Positions 52,381-61,630 are shown, counted from the stretch's first letter. The stretch is 64,000 nt of DNA from Pontibacter sp. Tf4 (GCF_014212495.1 NZ_JACKZC010000003.1:124001-188000); one strand, 5' to 3'. Notes: generated by a model not told the origin, from the letters alone. Numbers and translations: made by a program.

Positions 52381-52601
52381 TCGTGCTAACCTAATTTAAG
52401 TTAAAACTATATTATTTTTCTGAAAGGATCAGGACCGCGCCCCGAAGAATTGCCCCCGAAGCCTGTACAAGAATAGTGCATCCCGGCCGCACCCGAAACT
52501 AAATGTGATGAACCTGCGGAAAGATGTGATGAACCTTAACCGGACAGCGGGCTATAGTTCAGCTGTTTAGGAAAACTATAGTCCGGATTATGAAAACAGC
52601 A

Positions 52602-52633
52602 TTTGTGCGGTCTGCTAACCAGCCTTACCTTTG
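52602..52633 (+). promoter_or_regulatory. Complete Bacteroidota-type promoter
   Basis: TTTG (52602-52605), 20 bases, TACCTTTG (52626-52633): both boxes of the Bacteroidota consensus with proper spacing, 22 bases before the ATG at 52655. Confidence 0.65.
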
Positions 52634-52654
52634 GCACTTAACCCCAGCAACTAT

Positions 52655-52930
52655 ATGGAACAGTTTGGCCCCGATTCGCAGTTATTGCCCGACCTGGTAA
52701 ACACAAAAATGCCTTTTGGCAAGTATAAAGGTACCTATATCAGCGATCTGCCGGTCTCTTACCTCGAGTGGTTTCAGCGGGAAGGTTTTCCGCCGGGCAG
52801 GCTGGGCATGATGCTGGCCACCACCTACGAGATAAAACTGAATGGACTGGAGCAGCTACTGACTACCCTTAAAAGGGCCAGAAAAGACCCCTACCAGCCG
52901 GGCAGGTTCCAGCCAAAGTATAACCGCTGA
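52655..52930 (+). CDS. DUF3820 family protein
   Basis: 91 residues from the ATG at 52655; an in-frame TTG at 52631 overlaps the -7 box and is rejected. MPFGKYKGTYISDLPVSYLEWF is the DUF3820 signature (also found as the tail of exonuclease proteins), followed by GFPPGRLGMMLATTYEIK. Possibly a nucleic-acid-related small domain; role unknown. Confidence 0.88.
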   Translation: MEQFGPDSQLLPDLVNTKMPFGKYKGTYISDLPVSYLEWFQREGFPPGRLGMMLATTYEIKLNGLEQLLTTLKRARKDPYQPGRFQPKYNR

Positions 52931-52992
52931 TTTACCGCCCCGGAAACATTTCGTAGCCAGCTGTGTTTTAAAATAAGACAAGTAACCAGATC

Positions 52993-53697
52993 ATGAAAGA
53001 ACAGAAGATCAAAATAGATATAGTTTCAGATATTAACTGCCCGTGGTGCTATGTGGGCGAGCAGCGCCTGAAATCGGCCATTGCCGAAGCCGGTGACAAA
53101 TATGAGTTCGACATCAGTTTTAAGCCTTTCGAGCTGAATGCCTCCATCGCACCGGAAGGCATGGATAAGACGGACTATTTTAAAATGAACTATGGCCCCC
53201 AGATCCTGTCGCAACTGGATGCGATGAACCAGCGCCTTGCTGAAAATGGAAAGGAAGTAGGCATAGATTTCCGGTTTGATGCCCAGACCAAGATAAACAA
53301 TACCTTTAACGGACACCGTCTGATCTGGCTGGCCGGCAAATATGGTGTACAGCAGGAAGTGGCCCACGCCCTGTTCTACAACTATTTTACCGAAGGCAAG
53401 AACATGAACGACGTGGAAGTGCTGAAAGAGACAGGCATTGCCAACGGCATCCCGGCCGAGAAGCTGGAAAATTTCTTTGAGAGTGAAGAGGGCAAAGCCG
53501 AAGTGCGCGAAATGGAGAAATGGGCACAATCAGCGGGAATTACCGGCGTGCCTGCCTTTATCATAAACGACCAATACCTGGTAAGCGGCGCACAGCCTGC
53601 CGAAGTATTTAAACAGGTATTTGCCCAGGTAGCCCCTGCCCTGCAGCAGGTTAAAACCGACGACAGCAACAGTTGCGGTATCGACGGCAATTGTTAA
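52993..53697 (+). CDS. DsbA family oxidoreductase, FrnE-like
   Basis: 234 residues, cytoplasmic (no signal). Thioredoxin fold with active-site CPWC (Cys16, Cys19) in VSDINCPWCYVGE, a helical insertion, the cis-Pro loop GVPAFIINDQYLVSGAQP and a Cys-containing tail SNSCGIDGNC, the same CGIDGNC-like end found in many FrnE proteins. Disulfide isomerase linked to oxidative stress in relatives. Confidence 0.92.
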   Translation: MKEQKIKIDIVSDINCPWCYVGEQRLKSAIAEAGDKYEFDISFKPFELNASIAPEGMDKTDYFKMNYGPQILSQLDAMNQRLAENGKEVGIDFRFDAQTKINNTFNGHRLIWLAGKYGVQQEVAHALFYNYFTEGKNMNDVEVLKETGIANGIPAEKLENFFESEEGKAEVREMEKWAQSAGITGVPAFIINDQYLVSGAQPAEVFKQVFAQVAPALQQVKTDDSNSCGIDGNC

Positions 53698-53743
53698 TGC
53701 CTCTGTTTATAAACTATAACCGTTAAACTATAAATCGTAGAAG

Positions 53744-53768
53744 AGCACCCTCCTGGGGTGCTTTTTTT
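53744..53768 (+). terminator. Intrinsic terminator after the FrnE-like gene
   Basis: AGCACCC / GGGTGCT (53744-53750 with 53756-53762) followed by TTTTTT. Confidence 0.88.
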
Positions 53769-53844
53769 ATTTCAGCAACACTACAACCCGTAGCCACTCT
53801 GAACCTTTCTGTATTTCAACAGGTTACCTGAAAATAAAAATCTT

Positions 53845-53852
53845 TATTTTTG
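53845..53852 (+). promoter_or_regulatory. -7 box TATTTTTG immediately before a start codon
   Basis: TATTTTTG ends 5 bases before the ATG at 53857. If used, transcription would start at or next to the ATG, giving a leaderless message. Confidence 0.4.
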
Positions 53853-53856
53853 CAGG

Positions 53857-54390
53857 ATGGAGTACCGGTCTATACATTACTGGCAATACGAGCCTGATAT
53901 ACAGGAAACGCTTATTTTAGAAGAAGCCGTTGCCTTTACCGGGCGTGAGAATGAAGCCGACCTTTTACAGGCAATCGGCTGCTTTATTGCAAAGCATACC
54001 GGCGCCCTCTACACCATGATCGCCCTGCTCGCTGACGACCTGAAACAGGCCTCTACCGTTGCTTTTATTACAGAAAAGACTGTACTCCCCAACATTACCT
54101 ACACCCTGAAAGGCACCCCCTGCGACGAAGTTGTTACCCAGCGTTTCTGCTACTACCCGCTGAACGTAGCACAGGCTTTTCCGGAAGACAAGGAGTTTGA
54201 AGAAAAGAAAATTGAATGTTACATGGGCAGCATCCTGCTATCGCATAACAACGAGCCGCTTGGCCTGGTAGCCCTGATGCACGACAAGCCGCTCCAGAAT
54301 GTAGCCTTTGCCGAACACCTCATTCTGGTACTAAGCCCGACCATTGAAGCAGAACTTGCGAAACTAAAAGTGATGCAGGTACAGTCCTAA
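53857..54390 (+). CDS. GAF domain-containing protein
   Basis: 177 residues: one GAF-like domain only (LQAIGCFIAKHTGALYTMIALL ... CYMGSILLSHNNEPLGLVALMHDKP ... AEHLILVLSPTIEAELAKL). The conserved order helix-strand-YMGxxL-LGLVAL is typical. Probably a small-molecule sensor without its own output. Convergent with the ABC operon. Confidence 0.82.
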   Translation: MEYRSIHYWQYEPDIQETLILEEAVAFTGRENEADLLQAIGCFIAKHTGALYTMIALLADDLKQASTVAFITEKTVLPNITYTLKGTPCDEVVTQRFCYYPLNVAQAFPEDKEFEEKKIECYMGSILLSHNNEPLGLVALMHDKPLQNVAFAEHLILVLSPTIEAELAKLKVMQVQS

Positions 54391-54397
54391 AATTCTG

Positions 54398-55078
54398 CTA
54401 CATCCTGATAATCCGGCCATCTTCCATCTCTATGATGCGGCCTGAGCGCTCGGCAAAACCGGGGTCGTGGGTAACGATGAGCAGGGTCTGGTTGTGTACT
54501 TCGGCCAGTTCTTTAAATATCTCGAACACCATCTCGCTGTTGCGCATGTCCAGGTTGCCGGTTGGCTCGTCGCCCATAATAATGTGTGGATCGTTGATGA
54601 GCGCCCGCGCAATTGCCACCCGCTGCTTTTCGCCCCCGGATACCCGGTAGGCGCTCTTGGTTGCCAGGTGCCCGATGCCCAGCATGTTCAGCCGCTCCAT
54701 GGCCCGGTGCTCTACTTCCTGTTCGGTGTAACGTCCCAGTTTTAAGCCTGGCAGCATAACGTTGCGCAGCACGGTAAACTCGTTCAGCAGGTAATGAAAC
54801 TGGAACACAAACCCGATCTTCTCGTTCCGGATAGCGGCCAGTTCCACGTCCTTCCTGCCCGTCATCAGTTCCTTATCTATCAGCAGCTCGCCGGCATAAT
54901 CAGTATCCATAGTAGACAGAATGTAGAGCAGCGTAGATTTGCCGCAGCCTGATTTCCCGATCACAGACACAAACTCGCCCTTGTTAATGGAAAAAGTAAT
55001 GTCGTGCAGCACCTTTACCGTAACCGGGTCGTGAAACTCTTTGCTGATGTGCCGTGCATCCAGTATCGTTTCTGCCAT
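54398..55078 (-). CDS. ABC transporter ATP-binding protein, LolD/MacB-NBD type
   Basis: 226 residues. Walker A GKSGCGKST, RVSGGEKQRVAIARALI signature and ADEP-like MGDEPTGNLD Walker B region, and H-loop VTHDP. The MxxxxDEPTGNLD sequence is typical for the MacB/LolD family of mechanotransmission ABC systems. Start is 1 base after the permease stop, so translation is coupled. Last gene of a three-gene operon. Confidence 0.94.
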   Translation of the reverse strand: MAETILDARHISKEFHDPVTVKVLHDITFSINKGEFVSVIGKSGCGKSTLLYILSTMDTDYAGELLIDKELMTGRKDVELAAIRNEKIGFVFQFHYLLNEFTVLRNVMLPGLKLGRYTEQEVEHRAMERLNMLGIGHLATKSAYRVSGGEKQRVAIARALINDPHIIMGDEPTGNLDMRNSEMVFEIFKELAEVHNQTLLIVTHDPGFAERSGRIIEMEDGRIIRM

Positions 55079-55079
55079 G

Positions 55080-56339
55080 TTACTTCCCTCTGATTATTTC
55101 CACCGGATCCACTCTGCTTGCTTTACGGGCCGGAAAGAAACCGGCAAAATAGGTGGTAATGAGCGCAAAAGAGCCCCCGATGAAATAAAAGATCAAACTA
55201 TAGTTAATGGGGTAGGTTTTTATAGTTGGCAATGCCGCCGTGTTGAACGGAATGTTATCGATGATGACGGAAAAGATTAAGCCGAATAACAAACCTACCA
55301 CGCCGCCAAACAACCCGATACTCAGGGCAATTACCAGGAAAATGCGGTTCACGTCGCTGCCCGAAAAACCAGTTGCTTTCAGGATAGCGATCGAATCCAT
55401 TTTTTCATAGATCATCATGTTCAGGATGTTGAAAATACCAAAGCCGGCAACTATAAGCAGCGTAACGCCCACAGCATACGAAATAAGCGAACGGATGCTG
55501 CTGCCGGTATCGAACTGGGCATTGGCGGTCTGTATATCTTCGGCATCGATAGCAAACAGCTGGGCGTATTCTTTGGCTACAGCCGGGGCCATGTCCAGGT
55601 CGTGGAGCTTCACCTGTATGTCGGTGATATAGTTGGCCGGTTTACCTAACAGCTTCTGGGTAGTGGCAATGGAGGCATAGCTCTGCACCTTGTCGTATTC
55701 CTGAATACCGGACTGGAAATAGCCTACTACTTTCAGGGGAAAGCGCTCGCCTTGGGCGGTCGTTACCTGCACCACATCGCCAATATCGGCTACCAGAATT
55801 TCGGCCAGGCCTTTGCCTAAAATAATGCTGTTGGCTACCTGCTCGGCATCTATCGCGGAGCCCTCAGTTACATAATCGCCGAAGTTGAAAAGCCGCATCT
55901 CTTCTTCCACATCCACCCCGTTTATCACACCGGTAATATCAATGGTACCTTCGTTGTAAAAAACCTGTGTTGAGAGGCGGGGCGTTACACCCAGCACGCG
56001 CGGGTCGTTTTTTATAGTTTGCAGAATGGGGCCGCTGTTGTAGATCTCCTGGCGGGTAACGCCTGCTTTTACAGAGCTTATAAAGTTGTAGGAATCCTTG
56101 AACCCGGGCGCTGCATTTACCGGCTGGTTCTCGCTGGGCTTTATTTCGTTGTAAAGGCGCACATGTGGCGTGCGGTTCAGGATAAGGCCATCCAGCAGGT
56201 CGTTCAGGCCGTTCATAAAACTGAGCAGCGTAATGAACATGGCAATACTGAAGGTAACCCCAACGGCCGCCACCAGCGTTTGACGCCACCGCGCCAGCAA
56301 CAGCGACTTAGCTATCCCGAATATCAGTTTACTTCTCAT
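55080..56339 (-). CDS. ABC transporter permease, MacB/LolC-E (FtsX) type
   Basis: 419 residues. N-terminal helix (LVAAVGVTFSIAMFITLLSFM), a large periplasmic domain (~40-285) and three C-terminal helices (AVGVTLLIVAGFGIFNILNM, IALSIGLFGGVVGLLFGLIF, YFIGGSFALITTYFAGFFP) ending in ARKASRVDPVEIIRGK, the FtsX-superfamily C-terminal signature. It overlaps the adaptor gene by 4 bases (ATGA). Confidence 0.93.
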   Translation of the reverse strand: MRSKLIFGIAKSLLLARWRQTLVAAVGVTFSIAMFITLLSFMNGLNDLLDGLILNRTPHVRLYNEIKPSENQPVNAAPGFKDSYNFISSVKAGVTRQEIYNSGPILQTIKNDPRVLGVTPRLSTQVFYNEGTIDITGVINGVDVEEEMRLFNFGDYVTEGSAIDAEQVANSIILGKGLAEILVADIGDVVQVTTAQGERFPLKVVGYFQSGIQEYDKVQSYASIATTQKLLGKPANYITDIQVKLHDLDMAPAVAKEYAQLFAIDAEDIQTANAQFDTGSSIRSLISYAVGVTLLIVAGFGIFNILNMMIYEKMDSIAILKATGFSGSDVNRIFLVIALSIGLFGGVVGLLFGLIFSVIIDNIPFNTAALPTIKTYPINYSLIFYFIGGSFALITTYFAGFFPARKASRVDPVEIIRGK

Positions 56340-57421
56340 TGCGCCGGTTTTACGATCACAGCATCTTTGCCAAGTCCCTCCACAATCTCCACTTTCTGGT
56401 AATCCTTCAGCCCGGTTTTCACTTTTACCTTCTCGTCATCATCGGTCAGCACATAGTTTTCGTCCAGCAGGTACTCGCGGGGTATGGTCAGGGCATTTTT
56501 CTTTGTCTGGATAACGATGTTGGCTTCGGTGGTGAGGTTGGGGAACAGCTCGGGCGGGCTTTTGGTGAAGCGGGCTTCTACGGTAAACGAGCGGGTGCGC
56601 GCATTCATGGCCGGGTTTATCTTATACACTTCGGCTTCAAATACCTGGCCTTTGTAGCTGTCCATGTTCAGGAACACGCGCTGGCCAGGCTTTACGCGCA
56701 CAATGTCATATTCATCTACCTGCAGCTCAACTATAAAATCGGTGGCATCGCCAACTATAGCTACCGGCGTCTGCGGACTCACCAGTTCTCCTTCCTCCTT
56801 CAATACACTGTATACCTTGCAGGCGGTCTCGCTTTTCACGGTATAGTCATCGGCTACAGCGCTGCTGATCTCCAGGTTTTTCTGGGCCTGGCGGGCGGCT
56901 ACGTTCAGTTGTTTTTTCAGGTCGTTGTAGCGCAGTTTAGCCGAGTTGTAAGCCGTTACCGAGTTCTCGTAGCTGAGTTCGCGCTGCTCCAGTTCTACCC
57001 GGGTGCCGATGTTGCTGGCCCACAGGTTGCGCTGCCGTACCAGCAGCAGCGAATCATTGTGTTTGCGCTGGCGGGCCAGTTCTATGGTTTGCAGCAGTTC
57101 GTTCAGCTTTTCCTGGTTTGCTCCTACCCGGGCGGCTTCGGCAGCAATGCGGGCATTTTCAGTACTCAGGCGGGCTGTCTCGTTATCTAATTTCAGCAAT
57201 GGATCGCCTTTGGCTACTGTATCGCCTTCGGTCACAAATATCTTCTGTATCGTGCCGCTCACCGTAGGGAAAACCTGGTACTGGTCCACACTCTTCACTA
57301 CGCCAGAGGCGTATACCGATTCCGAAATATCTTCTACGGTTGGTTGTGTCTTTTCCTGTTTTCCGCCACAGGAAGTAAGTATGGATAGCAGCAGGAAGGC
57401 GAGTGGAAAGTATAGTTTCAT
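56336..57421 (-). CDS. Periplasmic adaptor (HlyD/MacA-like) lipoprotein
   Basis: 361 residues from the ATG at 57421; a 33-base upstream extension is rejected because it would bury the lipobox LTSC (Cys18). Residues ~50-70 give the biotinyl-lipoyl half motif (GTIQKIFVTEGDTVAKGDPLLKL), a long alpha-hairpin coiled coil (~75-190), then the second lipoyl half and a beta-barrel (PGQRVFLNMD). It would link the FtsX-type permease to an outer-membrane exit duct, which is not encoded here. Exported substrate unknown. Confidence 0.92.
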   Translation of the reverse strand: MKLYFPLAFLLLSILTSCGGKQEKTQPTVEDISESVYASGVVKSVDQYQVFPTVSGTIQKIFVTEGDTVAKGDPLLKLDNETARLSTENARIAAEAARVGANQEKLNELLQTIELARQRKHNDSLLLVRQRNLWASNIGTRVELEQRELSYENSVTAYNSAKLRYNDLKKQLNVAARQAQKNLEISSAVADDYTVKSETACKVYSVLKEEGELVSPQTPVAIVGDATDFIVELQVDEYDIVRVKPGQRVFLNMDSYKGQVFEAEVYKINPAMNARTRSFTVEARFTKSPPELFPNLTTEANIVIQTKKNALTIPREYLLDENYVLTDDDEKVKVKTGLKDYQKVEIVEGLGKDAVIVKPAQ

Positions 57422-57493
57422 GCAGGGATATACTTTGTAGTGTGGTGCTGGCAAGGCTATCGTTTGGTTGCCTTACCTACATACAAGTTATAG

Positions 57494-58051
57494 CTATAGT
57501 TTGTTAAACGGAAAATATCCGAGGTGTAATTTATCCGGCTCACCGGTGGCTCCGGGCATTAGCAGCAAACTATAGACTGCTTTCAGCTCCGGGGGCAGGA
57601 TGTCTTTTACGAGGTGCAGTTCGTCTACGTCCACGCCAAATTTATCGTCGATGTGCGAGGCGGCGCCTTTAAAGCCGGTGTGTTTGTAAAAAGTCGTTTG
57701 TTTTGCCTGCCGTATGGCTTCGGCCTGGTTATTGGCCACCACCAGCATCTTGTAATGAAACTCATCAAACTCACCGGCCTTGTAACCTCCTAAGTTCAGG
57801 AAAAACAAGTGCTGGTCTGTTACTTCATTGGCTTCAGTTTTAGAAACTATAGTTACCCGATACTCTCCTACTATGGTTACTTCGCGCCAGGCATCTACGT
57901 GCATGGTTCCGGCCCCGGGCCAGAACTTTTTAAACTGCGGCACCAGGTCCTTTATCGTTTCTCCTATCCCGAAAAAGACATCGTGCTGCTCGGTGTTCCG
58001 GCCGGGTGGCCTGCAGCCAAGCATCACCATAAATAATTTCTGATCTGCCAT
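57494..58051 (-). CDS. DUF1543 domain-containing protein
   Basis: 185 residues, duplicated DUF1543-like domain: LFMVMLGCRPPGRNTEQHDVFFGIG and later FEFHYKMLVVANNQAEAIRQAK-like sequence with FKHTGFKG. HVDAWREV is also a family element. Cytoplasmic; function unknown. Confidence 0.88.
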   Translation of the reverse strand: MADQKLFMVMLGCRPPGRNTEQHDVFFGIGETIKDLVPQFKKFWPGAGTMHVDAWREVTIVGEYRVTIVSKTEANEVTDQHLFFLNLGGYKAGEFDEFHYKMLVVANNQAEAIRQAKQTTFYKHTGFKGAASHIDDKFGVDVDELHLVKDILPPELKAVYSLLLMPGATGEPDKLHLGYFPFNKL

Positions 58052-58155
58052 ACGTTACCCTGCAACGGGTGCTTGCTATAGTTTGATTCCGTTGCTTAAT
58101 CTTTAAACAGGCAAATAAAGTATAAGTTAAACAACAGCAAATGTAGGAAACAACT

Positions 58156-58650
58156 ATGGAAGACAACTATAAAGTACCTGCCCAAACCACCATCGGACAT
58201 GTGCACCTTAAAGTAAGCGACCTGGACCGTGCCCTGGAATTTTACACTGGCTTACTTGGCTTCGAGCTGATGCAGATGTATGGAAAGGATGCGGCTTTTG
58301 TTTCGGCGGGCGGGTATCATCACCATATCGGGCTCAATACCTGGTACAGCAAAGGTGCTGGCCCGGCTCCGGTTCGCGCGGCCGGCCTCTTCCATGCTGC
58401 CATCCTCTACCCTACCCGCAAAGACCTGGCTGCCATTGTTAAACGCCTGATAGAAGCCAACTACCCGCTTACCGGTGCCTCCGACCACGGCGTATCGGAA
58501 GCCATATACCTGAACGACCCCGACCAGAACGGCCTGGAACTATACTGGGACCGCCCGCGCGATGAATGGCTGAGAACCGCAGATGGCGGGATAAATATGT
58601 TTACCGAGCGCCTGGACCTGGAAGACCTGCTGAAAGAACTCGAAAAATAG
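58156..58650 (+). CDS. VOC family protein (glyoxalase/extradiol dioxygenase-like)
   Basis: 164 residues, two paired beta-alpha-beta-beta-beta modules. Metal ligands suggested by IGHVHLKVSDLDRALEFYTGLLGF (His) and GLFHAAILYPTRKDL (His) and LELYWDRP (Glu). It resembles CatE/YfiE-type catechol 2,3-dioxygenase-like proteins. Substrate unknown. Confidence 0.9.
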   Translation: MEDNYKVPAQTTIGHVHLKVSDLDRALEFYTGLLGFELMQMYGKDAAFVSAGGYHHHIGLNTWYSKGAGPAPVRAAGLFHAAILYPTRKDLAAIVKRLIEANYPLTGASDHGVSEAIYLNDPDQNGLELYWDRPRDEWLRTADGGINMFTERLDLEDLLKELEK

Positions 58651-58876
58651 CGTGCCAAAGAGGCTGTTTTGAATTTATTTGCCGGGCTGCAAAGTGCATT
58701 TCCCGGGACCTGGCTTCTGCTCTTTTTGCGTCATAGAGCTGCTATGCCACTCAAAAGGAGCATCGACAGCACCCTGAAATACATCTTTTCGCTTCCGGAA
58801 ATAAAATCAAAACAGCCACTTATAGTTTGCACTTATAAAATCAGTAAGTTCGTATACGCTTACAAACCCACAAACC

Positions 58877-60364
58877 ATGCAACCAACTTACGACCTGCTG
58901 ATAACCGGTGCAACTATACACGATGGAACAGGACATACGCCTTACATAGCAGATGTATGGGTGAAAGAAGATGAGATCTGCCTGATCGGGAAACACAATG
59001 ATGCCTCTTTTTCAGCAAAGCGGATCATTAACGGAGATGGCCTTGTCCTTACGCCTGGTTTTATAGATGCCCATGCGCATGGCGAGCCTTTTAAAACACC
59101 GGAGTTTGAGAATTTTCTTTCGATGGGCGTGACAACCATTTGCCTGGGCCAGGATGGTTTCAGCCCTGACCTAAGCGAAGACAGCTATATTTCGGGAGAA
59201 GCATTAAGCAGTTGGATGAGCCGTGTGGATGAGTTGCAGCCCGGTGTGAATATTGTGATGTTTGTGGGCCATAATACGATCCGGATGCAGAGCGGCGCCA
59301 AATATAAGCTGGAACCTACCGAAGAGGATTTTGCCCAGATGGAACAACTCCTGCATGAGGGCATGGACCTGGGCTGTTTTGGCATGACCACCGGCCTGGA
59401 ATACAACCCCGGCTTTAACTGCAAAACGCCTGAACTGGACCGGTTGGCTAAAATTGTAGGTCATCGCGGCGGCATGATCATGAGCCACATGCGGAGCGAA
59501 AACGATGCAACTATAGTTCCGGCAATCGAAGAACTGCTTTCGCAAGGCAACTACTGCCCGGTGCAGATATCGCATATAAAAGTAGTATATGGCAAAGGTA
59601 CCAGCCGCGCCGAAGAGATCTGTAATCTGCTGGACGAGGCCCGCGCCAATGGCATCAAAGCATCAGCCGACTTTTACCCTTATACGGCCAGCTACACGTC
59701 CATCGAAATCCTGTTCCCGGACTGGGCCAAGCTACCTAATAACTACGAGGAGGTAAAAGCCACTCGCGGCGAAGAGCTAAAGCAATTCCTGGAAGAAAAG
59801 ATAACCTCACGTAACGGTCCGGAAGCAACGTTGCTGGGAACAGGCCCTTTCAGGGGAAAAACCTTGGGCCAGATTGCTACAGAGTTAAACAAGCCTTATG
59901 AGGAAGTGCTGATGGAAGACATCGGTCCTTACGGAGCCTTTGGAGCCTATTTTATAATGGATGAAGCCCTGCAGGATACCTTACTCAAATACCCCAACAC
60001 CATGCTTTGCACTGATGGGAGCCCGTTTATGAACCACCCACGCAGCTTTGGTTCGTTTGCGAAGATGATCGAGACCTTTGTATTTGAAAAGCAACTTTTC
60101 CCGTTGGAAGAAGGCATCCGCAAAATGACCGGCCTTACGGCCGAAACCATAGGTATACCAGATCGTGGCTTCATAAAACCCGGCTACAAAGCAGACCTGT
60201 TACTCTTCGACCCTGCAGAAATAAAAGCCAATGCCACGTACGAAGACCCGGTGCAGCTAAGCACTGGTTTCCGGTATGTGATCGTAAATGGCAAAGTAGT
60301 AAAAGAGCAGGAAACCTTTACCGGTGATCGTGCCGGCCGCGTGTTGCGAAAGCCGCAACTATAA
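58877..60364 (+). CDS. D-aminoacylase-type amidohydrolase (N-acyl-D-amino-acid deacylase family)
   Basis: 495 residues. Metal motif GFIDAHAHGEPF (His-x-His), GVTTICLGQDG, later HIKVVYGKG with a metal His, and CTDGSPFMNHPRSFG with the catalytic Asp; the C-terminus GFIKPGYKADLLLFDP is typical of the amidohydrolase superfamily. Members hydrolyse N-acyl-D-amino acids or related cyclic amides. Cytoplasmic. The first ~25 residues form the small beta domain. Starts at the ATG at 58877. Confidence 0.9.
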   Translation: MQPTYDLLITGATIHDGTGHTPYIADVWVKEDEICLIGKHNDASFSAKRIINGDGLVLTPGFIDAHAHGEPFKTPEFENFLSMGVTTICLGQDGFSPDLSEDSYISGEALSSWMSRVDELQPGVNIVMFVGHNTIRMQSGAKYKLEPTEEDFAQMEQLLHEGMDLGCFGMTTGLEYNPGFNCKTPELDRLAKIVGHRGGMIMSHMRSENDATIVPAIEELLSQGNYCPVQISHIKVVYGKGTSRAEEICNLLDEARANGIKASADFYPYTASYTSIEILFPDWAKLPNNYEEVKATRGEELKQFLEEKITSRNGPEATLLGTGPFRGKTLGQIATELNKPYEEVLMEDIGPYGAFGAYFIMDEALQDTLLKYPNTMLCTDGSPFMNHPRSFGSFAKMIETFVFEKQLFPLEEGIRKMTGLTAETIGIPDRGFIKPGYKADLLLFDPAEIKANATYEDPVQLSTGFRYVIVNGKVVKEQETFTGDRAGRVLRKPQL

Positions 60365-60397
60365 AATGCGTAACTTGCGCCTTTATAGTTCCTTTTT

Positions 60398-61024
60398 ATG
60401 ACGCACCGCCATTTTATATTACATAAGCCGTATGGTTACCTGAGCCAGTTTGTCTGCGAGCACAAGAAGAAGAAAATGCTGGGCGAACTACACGATTTCC
60501 CGGAAGGAACGATGGCGATTGGCAGGTTGGATGAAGACAGCGAAGGCCTTTTGTTACTCACTACTAACGGAAAAGTAAGCGAGCAGGTCCGTAGCAAACA
60601 CATCGAGAAAGAGTACTATGCCCAGGTAGACGGCCTGATAACCGACGAAGCCATAAAATTATTGCAGGAAGGCGTGGAAATAGGCATCGGTGGCGACAAG
60701 TATACAACGCTTCCCTGCGCTGCTTTCAGATTAGAACAAGATCCCGGTTTCCCGCAACGCAGCCGCAAGATTCGCGACGACCGCCATGGCCCTACCAGTT
60801 GGGTTTCCATTACCTTAACCGAAGGCAAAAACCGCCAGGTCCGCAAAATGACCGCTGCGGCCGGCTTCCCTACATTGCGTTTGGTAAGAGTAAGAATTGG
60901 CTGTATTCACTTAGCCGATCAGCAGTCTGGTGAAGTGGTGGAAGCAGAAGATCTGTCGCTGGCTATCATGTCCGAGCAGATCCTGTCTGAATCAGGATTT
61001 TCAGGATTTGGGCTTTCGCTATAG
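60398..61024 (+). CDS. rluE: rRNA pseudouridine synthase, RluE-like
   Basis: 208 residues. YGYLSQF at the N-terminus, catalytic Asp in GRLDEDSEGLLLLTTNG, KEYYAQVDG, and GKNRQVRKMTAAAGFPTLRLVRVRIG. No S4 domain in front, as in RluE, which makes pseudouridine 2457 in 23S rRNA of E. coli. It lies 33 bases after the deacylase gene and is probably cotranscribed. Confidence 0.92.
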   Translation: MTHRHFILHKPYGYLSQFVCEHKKKKMLGELHDFPEGTMAIGRLDEDSEGLLLLTTNGKVSEQVRSKHIEKEYYAQVDGLITDEAIKLLQEGVEIGIGGDKYTTLPCAAFRLEQDPGFPQRSRKIRDDRHGPTSWVSITLTEGKNRQVRKMTAAAGFPTLRLVRVRIGCIHLADQQSGEVVEAEDLSLAIMSEQILSESGFSGFGLSL

Positions 61025-61630
61025 TTTTAGCTATTGTTCGGTGGTTGCGAAATAACCCACCCCTCCCCCTCCCGAGAGGGGAATTTCGGCTGTTGCTATA
61101 GTTTGAACTTTATAGTTTCGTAGTTACTGTTTGTCCAACCACCCCTGCCCCTCCTTAACCAAGGAGGGGAACTCTGATACTGCTATAATTGAAGTTATAG
61201 TTCTATAGTTGCTGCTTTAACACCCCTATAGTCCCCTCAAGGGGACAGTCTCCGTCTTGCTATAGTTGACAACTATAGTTCTATAGATACAGACCAAGAG
61301 CGGACAGGTCGCGACCTGTCCCTACGGAACTATAACCACGAGAAAAACCGATCTACTTTATCGAAGAGCAAGCACAGCAACTATAGTTGCAACCGTAGCT
61401 ATCGAACTGATCTCAGTCTTTGGGTTGAGCGCCTTGTAGATTTCTGGTGCTGAAAGCATTGCGAGGCACGAGCAAAGGAAATGTACACCGCGCGATGCCC
61501 GAAGACGGGGCCTCCCGGCCTCAGAGGGAGCCAAGCTAACTATAAAACGATAGGTACATAGAGCTCCCAGGATTGGTAGAAGCTATAAAACAGAAGGCTG
61601 GTTTCAAACATTTTAGACGTTTACCATCAG
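61025..61630. repeat. Intergenic repeat array: CTATAGTT words alternating with CCCCTC/GAGGGG hairpins
   Basis: From 61040 to about 61290 three degenerate units follow each other: CACCCCTxCCCCTCC...GAGGGGAA (hairpins at ~61060-61085, ~61148-61172, ~61222-61246), then GCTATAGTT, a TATAGTTxxxTAGTT pair and TGCTG/TGTTTGT-like spacer. A 20-base perfect palindrome GGACAGGTCGCGACCTGTCC follows at 61302-61321, another dispersed intergenic repeat type. A related unit stands at 29446-29600. No gene is seen in these 606 bases. Confidence 0.75.

Noticed and set aside
58669-58974. 101-residue open frame before the amidohydrolase
   Set aside because: Runs into the amidohydrolase start in another frame; no family features.
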